Positions 1 through 6,893 of a stretch of DNA of 64,000 nt are shown in pieces. Under the pieces are notes generated by a model that saw only the letters and a list, made by a program, of their open reading frames with translations, was not told the DNA's origin and ran no database searches. Origin of the DNA: C-114 sp963719285 (lineage in GTDB: Bacteria > Chloroflexota > Limnocylindria > Limnocylindrales > CSP1-4); contig CAVRBO010000001.1 of assembly GCA_963719285.1 (NCBI GenBank), positions 186,001-250,000 of the forward strand, in the 5' to 3' direction. How positions within the stretch are numbered: position 1 is the first letter of the stretch; every line of letters starts with the position of its first letter. A program made the position numbers and the translations under genes.

Positions 1-11
1 GCGCAGCGCTC

Positions 12-51
12 GGGAGCGCGGGCTGGGAGCCGACGGCTCCGTAGCGCTCCC
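12..51 (-). terminator. Nested hairpin downstream of the SRAP gene
   Basis: A six-base stem (GGAGCC, three-base loop, GGCTCC at 26-40) sits inside a wider stem in which GGGAGCG at 12-18 pairs with CGCTCCC at 45-51. It lies just past the stop codon of the minus-strand SRAP gene, where a terminator is expected. There is no clear T-tract, so it may be Rho-dependent or only a 3' stabilising structure. Confidence 0.4.
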
Positions 52-56
52 TGAGG

Positions 57-809
57 CTACCTGCGCTCCGGCATGTCGAGCGCGTCGAACAGCCCGGGCG
101 TGGCCGGATCGACGCCGGCGACCGCGCCGGCCCGGGACGACGAGAGCGGCACGATGAGCTCGGGCCCGTTGTTGCGGACGTTGTTCACGAGCGGCTCGAC
201 CGGGTAGGCCTCGAGGCCTTCGTCCGGGGCCGGAACGAGCAGCCCCTGGAGCTCGGCGACGTCCTCGAGCGAGGGGTCGAGCCAGCGCTCCCACGCGTCG
301 GGTGCGAGCACGACCGGCATCCGGTCGTGGATCGGCGCCATGAGCTCGTTCGCGCTGGTCGTGACGATCGTCATCGTCCGCAGGATCTCGCCGGTCTCCC
401 TGTCCTTCCAGCCGGCCCACAGGCCGGCGAACGCGAACGGCGCTCCGTCGAGACGGTGGATGACGAACGGCTGTCGTCGTCCCGGGTCCTTCCGCCATTC
501 ATAGAACCCGTCGGCCGGGACGAGGCAGCGTCGGTGGGCGAAGGAGTCCTTGAACGCGTTGTTGGACGCCAGGGTCTCGGCCCGGGCATTGATCATCTTC
601 TGGCCGATCGTGCGGTCCTTGGCCCAGAACGGCACCAGCCCCCAGCGATAGGCCGTGATCGCCCGGCGCTCGTCCTTCTCCACGACGATCGAGACCGGAT
701 CGGTCGGAGCGACGTTGAACCGTCCGCCCGGGTCGTCGACGAGCTGCTCGGCCTCGAAGTACTCGGCCAGCTCGTGGTCCGAACGCTGCTGGGTGAACCG
801 ACCGCACAT
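57..809 (-). CDS. yedK: SOS response-associated peptidase (SRAP/HMCES family)
   Basis: The 250-aa protein begins MCGRFTQ, the SRAP hallmark in which Cys2 becomes the N-terminal catalytic residue after Met removal. Members of the family form a covalent thiazolidine link with abasic sites in single-stranded DNA and so protect them. The conserved NARAET segment (around residue 74) and the later GFYEW and HDRMP motifs, the latter with the active-site His, are present, so the enzyme looks intact and full length. It is transcribed divergently from the rhomboid gene with only 29 bases between the starts, so the two promoters must overlap. Elsewhere the family is often SOS-induced, but I see no clear LexA box here. 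Confidence 0.93.
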   Translation of the reverse strand: MCGRFTQQRSDHELAEYFEAEQLVDDPGGRFNVAPTDPVSIVVEKDERRAITAYRWGLVPFWAKDRTIGQKMINARAETLASNNAFKDSFAHRRCLVPADGFYEWRKDPGRRQPFVIHRLDGAPFAFAGLWAGWKDRETGEILRTMTIVTTSANELMAPIHDRMPVVLAPDAWERWLDPSLEDVAELQGLLVPAPDEGLEAYPVEPLVNNVRNNGPELIVPLSSSRAGAVAGVDPATPGLFDALDMPERR

Positions 810-838
810 CGGGTTCCAGTCTAGTAGAGTCGGCCCCC

Positions 839-2119
839 ATGACCAGCGATCCGAATCTGCCGGGCCCGCTCGACCGGCCGACCGCCCTGGCGGTCCTGGC
901 CCGAGGCGACGAGCTCCTGGGGGCCGGTGAGCACGAGGCGGCGGCGAACCACTACCGTCGGGTGATCGGCTTCGACGACCCGGTGGTCACGGCCGGTGCC
1001 TACTACGGCCTCGGCAATGCCCTCTACCGGATGGACCGCGAGGACGATGCCGTCCAGGTCTGGGCGCAGGTCCTGGCCCTGCCGGAGACCCCGAGCACGT
1101 ACCTCGCCTGGCGCCAGATCGCCGCGGCACGGGTCCGCGACGGCGACCTGACCGGCGCGATCAAGGCGTACCGCGAGGCCGATCGACGGGCGCCCGCCGC
1201 CGACAAGGCGGAGATCGCATCGCGCCTCGGCTGGCTGGCCAAGGAGACGGGCGACCAGCGCGGAGCGGCCCGCCAGTTCCGGCGCAGCCGCGGCGGCGGG
1301 CAGTCGAACCTGACCCTGGCGATCATCGCCGTGACGTCGATCGTGTCGTTCAGCGCGTGGGCCGGGCTTTCGTTCGGGCGAGGTGGCTCGATCACCGACT
1401 TCGGCCCGCTCTATCCCATCCTCGCGCTGACCAAGGAGGGCATCGCCGCGGGTGAGCTGTGGCGGCTCGTCACGGTGACCCTCGTCCACAGCCCCGACCA
1501 GCTCGAGTTCTTCCTCCACCTCGGGTTCAACATGTACGCGCTGTACCTCGTCGGCCCGGCCGTCGAGGCGATCTACGGCTGGCAGCGGATGCTCGTCATG
1601 TACGTGGCGTGCGCGGTCACCGGCTCGGTCGCGAGCTTCGTGTTCAGTCCGCCGTACCCGTTCGCCGTCGGCGCCTCGGGCGCGATCTTCGGCCTGTTCG
1701 GCGTGCTCCTCATCGCGTCGCGCGTCCACCATCCGATCCTGGCCCGGCGAGAGCGCCAGATCATGTCCCAGGTCGGCATGCTCATCCTCCTCAACCTGGC
1801 GATCGGCTTCGGCCTGGGCGGGGTCATCGGGATCGACAACGCCGCCCACGTCGGCGGGCTCGTCGGCGGGTTGTGGCTGGGGCTGATCCTCCTCCCGTCG
1901 GACGCGCCGACGCTCGCGTCGGGCTGGCAGAGCGCGGACGGTCGCCGGGTCGGCTGGCGGCCGACCGCCGGACTGCAGATCGCCGGGATCGTCGTGCTCG
2001 TGGCTGCCGTCGCCGTCGGGATCGTGCTGGGTGACGACGCGTTCCGCCGTGGGGCCGGCGCGCCGCTCGCCGCACCGGTGGTCGTCGTCCCTCCCCGGCC
2101 GGATACCGCTCGGTCCTGA
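839..2119 (+). CDS. TPR-rhomboid intramembrane serine protease
   Basis: The 426-aa protein has two parts. Residues 1 to about 150 are soluble and helical with TPR-like repeats. From about residue 155 there is a six- to seven-helix rhomboid domain. Visible rhomboid hallmarks are the HLGFN motif in the second helix, the catalytic serine in GASGAIFG (around residue 285) and the catalytic histidine in AAHVGG (around residue 338). Rhomboids cut transmembrane helices within the membrane, and the TPR region probably recruits substrates or partners. The gene converges on the sensor kinase with a three-base gap. The substrate cannot be predicted. Confidence 0.9.
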   Translation: MTSDPNLPGPLDRPTALAVLARGDELLGAGEHEAAANHYRRVIGFDDPVVTAGAYYGLGNALYRMDREDDAVQVWAQVLALPETPSTYLAWRQIAAARVRDGDLTGAIKAYREADRRAPAADKAEIASRLGWLAKETGDQRGAARQFRRSRGGGQSNLTLAIIAVTSIVSFSAWAGLSFGRGGSITDFGPLYPILALTKEGIAAGELWRLVTVTLVHSPDQLEFFLHLGFNMYALYLVGPAVEAIYGWQRMLVMYVACAVTGSVASFVFSPPYPFAVGASGAIFGLFGVLLIASRVHHPILARRERQIMSQVGMLILLNLAIGFGLGGVIGIDNAAHVGGLVGGLWLGLILLPSDAPTLASGWQSADGRRVGWRPTAGLQIAGIVVLVAAVAVGIVLGDDAFRRGAGAPLAAPVVVVPPRPDTARS

Positions 2120-2122
2120 CCC

Positions 2123-3553
2123 TCAGGCCGACAGCCGGGGGACCCTCGGCATGACGATGCTCACGCGTGCCCCGTGCGGCGCGACCTGCTCGGCGACGGC
2201 GCGACCCCCGTGCGCTTCGGCGAGCTCGCGCACGATCGCCAGGCCCAGGCCGCTGCCCGAGCCCGCGCGCGACGGGTCGCCCCGGTAGAAGCGCTCGAAG
2301 GCACGCTCGGTGGCGCCGGGCGGGAAGCCGGGGCCATCGTCCGTCACGGACAGCGCGACGTCGCCCTGGTCGCCCGTCGCGACCGGCGCGATGGGCCGCG
2401 CGTCGAGCCAGACGTGGCCGCCCGGCCGCGGCGCGACCGCCAGCGCGTTCGCCACGAGGTTGCCGAGCATCCGGTCGACCGCGAGCCGGTCGGCGGCGAA
2501 CACGAGGTCCGCCGTGCCGCTGGCCGCCTCGCCCACGACGACCACCTCGACGCCAGCTCCGGCCACGCCCGGTCCGAACCGGTCGACCGTCTCCTGGAGC
2601 GCGGCCCGGGCGTCGATCCGCTCGGGTCGCAGGCCTGCCGCCCCGCTCCGGAGCCGCTCCATCGCACCCAGCTCGCCGACCAGGCGCTCGAGCCGGGCCG
2701 CCTCCTCGGCGATCGCCCGGGCAGCTCGCCCGGCGTCCTCGCCGGTGGCCGTCCCGTCGGCGAGCGCGTCGGAGAAGCCGGTGATCACCGTGATCGGAGT
2801 CCGCAGGTCGTGGCGGAGGTTCGCAAGTAGTTCGGTCTCCCGGGCGCGCGTCTCGGTCACGGCGAGGGTCATCGCGTTGAATCGGCGCGTCAGCTCGCGG
2901 ACCTCGGACGGACCCTCGATGGGGAGGGGCAGGACCGGCGCGCTTGGAACGTGCGCGGTCGCGGTCGCCAGGCGCCGCAGTGGCGCGCCCACGGAGCGCG
3001 CCACGACCCAGGCCAGCGGGCCGCCCACGAGGAGCGTGACGAAGACGACCGCGGGCAGGGCGGCGATGAGGTCCGCGAGCGCGTCACGGCCGGACCGATC
3101 CGTCGTGGCGATCACGAGCGACTTCACGCCGGCCGCGGCGTTCGGACGCAGGACGATCGCGCCATACGCGACCGTTCGCCCGTCGGGCAGCGTCGCCGTG
3201 CCGTGGTTGGTCGCCGAGCGGCCACCCGGGTCGACGACGAACGTGCCCGAGGGCACGGCCGGTGCCGCGTCCAGGCCGACGACCCGACCGTCGACCGTCA
3301 CGATGTACGCGAGCAGATCGGCGTCCTGGAGCGACGACCGGATCGTCGACAGGACCGAGGCGGCGTCGCCGGCGTTGACCGCCTGGCGAGCCTGGACCGC
3401 GAGCGCGGTCGCCTGGTCCTCGAGCCGGCCGCCGGTCGTCTGGGCGTGGAGCCCACGCAGGATGATGAACAGGGTGCCGCCGATGGCCAGCCACGTGACG
3501 ACGGCCACGCCGACGAACGCGAGGGCGATCCGGGCGGTGAGCCCGCGGGGCAT
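2123..3553 (-). CDS. Two-component sensor histidine kinase
   Basis: This is a membrane histidine kinase of about 476 aa. It begins with a transmembrane helix, followed by an extracytoplasmic sensor domain of roughly 130 residues, a second helix and a HAMP linker. The HisKA domain carries the phospho-accepting His in NLRHDLRTPI. The HATPase domain has the N box (NLVANAL), G1 box (TDDGPGF) and G2 box (GSGLGLAIV). I chose the start at MPRGLTARIA because the frame stays open upstream only as an overlap with the response regulator. That start lies five bases after the regulator stop, so the pair is one operon. The stimulus is unknown. Confidence 0.9.
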   Translation of the reverse strand: MPRGLTARIALAFVGVAVVTWLAIGGTLFIILRGLHAQTTGGRLEDQATALAVQARQAVNAGDAASVLSTIRSSLQDADLLAYIVTVDGRVVGLDAAPAVPSGTFVVDPGGRSATNHGTATLPDGRTVAYGAIVLRPNAAAGVKSLVIATTDRSGRDALADLIAALPAVVFVTLLVGGPLAWVVARSVGAPLRRLATATAHVPSAPVLPLPIEGPSEVRELTRRFNAMTLAVTETRARETELLANLRHDLRTPITVITGFSDALADGTATGEDAGRAARAIAEEAARLERLVGELGAMERLRSGAAGLRPERIDARAALQETVDRFGPGVAGAGVEVVVVGEAASGTADLVFAADRLAVDRMLGNLVANALAVAPRPGGHVWLDARPIAPVATGDQGDVALSVTDDGPGFPPGATERAFERFYRGDPSRAGSGSGLGLAIVRELAEAHGGRAVAEQVAPHGARVSIVMPRVPRLSA

Positions 3554-3558
3554 CGCCG

Positions 3559-4350
3559 TCAGCCGGTGAAGTCGGCCGGGACGTGGTGGTCCTCGCCGGA
3601 CGCGGACCCACTCCCGGCACCGGGCTCGAAGCCGTCCGGGCCCGACGCCCCGGACGCGGTGGGTCGGACGGGCTCGCGCGGGGGCGGGACGAGCCGGTAG
3701 CCCACGCCGCGGACCGTCTCGATCGGTGGACCGTCCGGCCCGAGCTTCTTGCGCACCTCGGCCACGTGGACGTCGATCGTGCGGGTCTCGCCCGGGAAGT
3801 CCGTGCCCCACACGTCCTCCAGCAAGCCGTCCCTGGTCAGGACCACCCCCGGGTCGCGCGCGAGTGCCGCGAGGAGGTCGAACTCGCGGGCCCGCAGCTC
3901 GAGTCGTCGTTCCCCGACCGTCGCCTCGCGCCGCCGTGGGTCGATCCGGAGCGGGCCGACTTCCATCGGCCGGCCACCGCGCGACATGACATCCGTCCGG
4001 CGGAGGATCGCCTTGACCCTGGCCACGAGCGCCCGCGGATTGAACGGCTTCGTGACGTAGTCGTCGGCGCCCAGTTCGAGTCCCACGATCGCATCGACGT
4101 CGTCGTCCCGGGCAGTGAGGATGAGGACCGGCGTGTCGCCCCGTCGGCGAAGCTCGCGGCAGACCTCGAAACCGTCGATCCTGGGGAGCATGAGGTCGAG
4201 GACGATCAGGTCGGGGTCGTGTCGGGCGTGCAGGGCGAGTCCCTGTTCGCCGTCGGGCGCGCTGATGACGGCGTAGCCCTCCTTCTCGAAATAGAGCCGC
4301 AGGAGGTCCACGATGTTCCGCTCGTCGTCGACGATGAGGATCGTCTTCAT
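3559..4350 (-). CDS. OmpR/PhoB-family response regulator
   Basis: The 263-aa regulator begins MKTILIVDDERN. Its receiver domain shows the acidic pair DD, the phosphorylated Asp in VLDLMLPRIDG (around residue 51), and the conserved Thr and Lys in LTARDDD and TKPFNP. A winged-helix DNA-binding domain fills residues 130-230 and ends with the typical ETVRGVGYRL motif. A Pro/Gly-rich tail of about 35 residues follows and is longer than usual. The open frame continues far upstream, but homology starts only at this ATG. The gene precedes the kinase in one operon, and the direct repeat at 4394-4409 is a likely autoregulatory site. Confidence 0.93.
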   Translation of the reverse strand: MKTILIVDDERNIVDLLRLYFEKEGYAVISAPDGEQGLALHARHDPDLIVLDLMLPRIDGFEVCRELRRRGDTPVLILTARDDDVDAIVGLELGADDYVTKPFNPRALVARVKAILRRTDVMSRGGRPMEVGPLRIDPRRREATVGERRLELRAREFDLLAALARDPGVVLTRDGLLEDVWGTDFPGETRTIDVHVAEVRKKLGPDGPPIETVRGVGYRLVPPPREPVRPTASGASGPDGFEPGAGSGSASGEDHHVPADFTG

Positions 4351-4393
4351 CGCCGGAAGGATACCCACGACCTCCGGGGCTCCGGGCGGCGTG

Positions 4394-4409
4394 TGTAAGG
4401 CCGATGTAA
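4394..4409 (-). promoter_or_regulatory. Candidate OmpR/PhoB-type direct repeat
   Basis: Two TGTAA half-sites start at 4394 and 4405, giving an 11-base period (TGTAAGGCCGATGTAAAG). OmpR/PhoB regulators bind head-to-tail half-sites spaced one helical turn apart. The site lies 44 bases upstream of the response-regulator start, in the spacer shared with the divergent MetE-like gene, so it could control both. Binding by this regulator is inferred. Confidence 0.45.
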
Positions 4410-4506
4410 AGCGAGCGTGATTCTGGCGACCGACGCGACGCCGATCGGGGCGCAGAACGCTACGGCCGGGCGCGGGCCCCGGACGGCTGTGCGCTAGCAT
4501 CGGGCG

Positions 4507-5517
4507 GTGTTCGCCACGCTCGGCGGGTCGTTGCCGATCCCGCACCGATCCCCGGACGTTCCCGCCGACGCGGCCGAGGGCATGGACGGACTGGTCCGCC
4601 TCGCGATCGCCGAGCAGGAGGCGGCCGGGCTCGAACCGATCACCGACGGTGGTTTGCGACACCCCGACGTGGTCGTGGCCGTCGCTGGAGCCCTCGCTGG
4701 GGTCGAGCTCCGCGACGGTGCGCCGCCGCTCGTCATTCGGTCGCCCGAGTGGCGCGCGCCCATCCTGGTCGATGGGTGGCGGTTCGCCGCCTCGTGTACC
4801 GATCGGGCGGTCAAGCAGGCGATCGTCGGGCCGTTCACGCTCGGTCGGCATGTCGCACCGGGACGGCTCGGTCGGGAGCGGGTGACGCTGGCCTTGGCCG
4901 AGGCGCTCAACGCGGAACTCCGGGCGCTCGCCGAGGCCGGTTGCCCCCTGGTCGAGGTCGTCGAGGACGGCGCCGTCGCCATCGGCGAGGACCCGGCCGA
5001 GCGGCGGCTCTTCCGTGAGGCGCAGCTCCGGCTCACGGCCGGCGTCGATGACGTCCACCTCAGCCTCGCCATCCGCGGCGGGTCGGCCCACCCCGCCGGG
5101 GCCGAGACGATCTTCGCTGCGCCCTACGCCAGCTACCTGTTCGACCTGTGCGCCGGCCCCGACAACTGGCGGCTCGTCGTCGCGGCGCCGGGCGAGCGCG
5201 GCATCGTCGTCGGCGCCGAGGACGCCTCCGTCACGAAGGCGGAGGGCCCGGAGCTGCACGCCTTCGCGATCGGCTATGGCGCCTCGACCGGCGGTCGCGG
5301 GCACGACCGGATCGGCCTGGCGACGTCCGGCGACATGAGCCGCCTCCCGTGGGCGGCCGCGCGGGCGAAGATGGCGGCGATCGGGCGGACCGCGGCGCTC
5401 TATGCCGGCCCACCGGGGAGCCTCGCCGCCGCGATGGACCCTCGAGCCGTCGACATCCGGAGCGCGGCCCACGGCCGACTGGCGCCCGATCCGCGCGATC
5501 GGGCACGCCGTCCGTGA
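4507..5517 (+). CDS. Cobalamin-independent methionine synthase (MetE C-terminal)-like protein
   Basis: The 336-aa protein has the TIM-barrel pattern of the UROD/MetE superfamily. Visible parts are an N-terminal segment ending in an EPITDGG motif, a GPFTLGR strand and a central PLVEVVEDGA strand. MetE C-terminal proteins transfer a methyl group to a thiol through a Zn site. The usual His-X-Cys zinc ligands are not obvious here, because only CAGP and HLSL are seen near the expected places, so the methyl donor and acceptor are uncertain. The GTG start is the only reasonable one near the alignment start. It overlaps the next gene by four bases (GTGA), which indicates translational coupling. Confidence 0.65.
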   Translation: MFATLGGSLPIPHRSPDVPADAAEGMDGLVRLAIAEQEAAGLEPITDGGLRHPDVVVAVAGALAGVELRDGAPPLVIRSPEWRAPILVDGWRFAASCTDRAVKQAIVGPFTLGRHVAPGRLGRERVTLALAEALNAELRALAEAGCPLVEVVEDGAVAIGEDPAERRLFREAQLRLTAGVDDVHLSLAIRGGSAHPAGAETIFAAPYASYLFDLCAGPDNWRLVVAAPGERGIVVGAEDASVTKAEGPELHAFAIGYGASTGGRGHDRIGLATSGDMSRLPWAAARAKMAAIGRTAALYAGPPGSLAAAMDPRAVDIRSAAHGRLAPDPRDRARRP

Positions 5518-5996
5518 CACTGCCCGAGCCGCGGGCCTCGGGAGCCTGGAGGCGCTACCTCCGGATCCAGTACCGGATCCTCCGGATACTCGAACCGGGC
5601 ATCCGTCCGTTCTGGCGCGGCTACGGCCTGGGCAACATCGTCGAGCTCCGAGTCGTTGGGCGACGCTCGGGCACGCCCCGGATCTTCCGGTTGGGCCTGC
5701 TCCAGGCGGGCGGCCACTGGTTCCTTGGCCACCCGAACGGCGACGTGGCCTGGACACGTAACCTGGAGGCGGCGGGCACCGCCGAACTCGTGTTGTCCTG
5801 GCCAACGACGATCCCGATCCGCGCCACGCGGCTGCCCCACGGGGAGCTGCGCGACAGGGCGATCCTGGCCACGTCGCAGCAGGTGTTCCCCGGGAACGTC
5901 GTCTATCGCCTGGCCCGCCGCCACGTCCGGGCAGTCGGTACCTACTTCCTGATCGAGATCGTCCTGCCGGGGGAGGAGTCCGCCCGGCCGACCTAG
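5514..5996 (+). CDS. Deazaflavin (F420)-dependent nitroreductase-family oxidoreductase
   Basis: The protein has about 160 aa and a GTG start that overlaps the stop of the MetE-like gene. The core VVGRRSGTPRIFRLGL, followed by WFLGHPNGDVAWTRNLEAAG, is characteristic of the split-barrel DUF385/Ddn family. Members use reduced F420 to reduce quinones, nitro compounds or enones. The pattern of small residues before the conserved W-x-R-N is intact. The coupling with the upstream gene suggests a shared task, but none is evident. F420 use fits Actinomycetota and some Chloroflexota. Confidence 0.8.
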   Translation: MTLPEPRASGAWRRYLRIQYRILRILEPGIRPFWRGYGLGNIVELRVVGRRSGTPRIFRLGLLQAGGHWFLGHPNGDVAWTRNLEAAGTAELVLSWPTTIPIRATRLPHGELRDRAILATSQQVFPGNVVYRLARRHVRAVGTYFLIEIVLPGEESARPT

Positions 5997-6373
5997 GTGG
6001 CCAGATGCAAGCCACGCGACCTTCGGGCCGGGTCCGGACGTCGCCGCACGGCCGGTACCGGGCCCGGAGCGGCGTCTCGTGCTCGTCTCGTGCTCGCGGC
6101 GGCCACTCGCGAGAGTCGTCCGGAAGCCCCGCGCTCCCGGATCCCGGCCTCACGATCTCGTCAGTTGCATCTGGCCGGATAGGCCGGTGCGCGGCGCCGG
6201 CAGGAGGGACGGCCGTGACCGGACCGGAACCGGCTTGCATCCGGCGGCCACGAGGACGACACTCACACCCTTACCGCCGAGCCGGCCATTCGACCCGTGG
6301 CCCGGTCCGGCGGACGCGACTCCGCTCCACCCGACGCACTCGGCGTGCTCCCAGACGGAAGGAGGCTCGGCTG
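5997..6373. other. 377-base intergenic region upstream of the form II CODH cluster
   Basis: No convincing gene is present, although weak frames run through it. It contains the 178-base inverted-repeat element at 5999-6176 and a further degenerate copy of its terminal motif at 6233-6245. The strong Shine-Dalgarno GGAAGGAGG at 6357-6365 belongs to the small-subunit gene. Any promoter for the form II operon should be here, but I cannot pick out a confident -35/-10 pair. Confidence 0.6.
5999..6176 (+). repeat. MITE-like dispersed element, copy A
   Basis: The element is bounded by perfect 12-base inverted repeats, GGCCAGATGCAA at 5999-6010 and TTGCATCTGGCC at 6165-6176. Its first 33 bases (5999-6031) match the reverse complement of 21596-21628 at about 30 positions, including the block ACCTTCGGGCCGG. 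It encodes no protein. Size, terminal inverted repeats and a second inverted copy in the window fit a small non-autonomous element or a conserved intergenic repeat. I see no clear target duplication. Confidence 0.55.
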
Positions 6374-6874
6374 GTGACCCAGATCAAGCTGACCGTGAAC
6401 GGACAGCGGAGAGAGGTGGAGGTCGAGCCCCGCCGGCTCCTGGCGCAGGTGCTGCGCGAAGACCTCAACCTGACCGGGACCCACATCGGCTGCGACACGA
6501 GCCAGTGCGGCGCGTGCACCGTCCATCTGGACGGGATCGCGGTCAAGAGCTGCACGGTCCTGGCCATGTCGGCCGACGGATCGACCGTCACCACGATCGA
6601 AGGCATGGCGGCCGCAGACGGCACGCTCCACCCGCTCCAGGCGGCCTTCCGATCGGAGCACGGGCTCCAGTGCGGGTTCTGCACTCCCGGCATGATCATG
6701 ACCGCGGCCGACCTGCTGGCCCAGAACCCGGCCCCCTCCGATACCGAGATCCGGCACGGGATCGAGGGCAACATCTGTCGTTGCACCGGCTATCACAACA
6801 TCGTCGGCGCGATCCGCGAGGCGGCGGTGACGATGCGAGCCGGAGCCGCCGAGCCGTCCGGCTCCAAGGCCTGA
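6374..6874 (+). CDS. coxS: Molybdenum hydroxylase [2Fe-2S] small subunit, form II CODH-like
   Basis: The 166-aa protein carries both [2Fe-2S] domains of the xanthine oxidase/CODH small subunit. The plant-ferredoxin-type cluster uses Cys40, Cys45, Cys48 and Cys60 (GCDTSQCGAC and later KSC). The helical domain has CGFC and CRCTGYHNI. It passes electrons from the Mo site to FAD. The GTG start at 6374 has an excellent Shine-Dalgarno (GGAAGGAGG). The longer upstream reading is non-homologous. It is the first gene of an S-L-M operon, an order typical of form II enzymes rather than true CODH. Confidence 0.93.
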   Translation: MTQIKLTVNGQRREVEVEPRRLLAQVLREDLNLTGTHIGCDTSQCGACTVHLDGIAVKSCTVLAMSADGSTVTTIEGMAAADGTLHPLQAAFRSEHGLQCGFCTPGMIMTAADLLAQNPAPSDTEIRHGIEGNICRCTGYHNIVGAIREAAVTMRAGAAEPSGSKA

Positions 6875-6893
6875 GCGTCCAGAGGAGGATCCG

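Noticed and set aside
3559..6240. A single 893-aa minus-strand protein upstream of the sensor kinase
   Set aside because: Only the last 263 codons have homology (response regulator). The rest lies antisense to the MetE-like and F420-oxidoreductase genes and has shadow-like composition.
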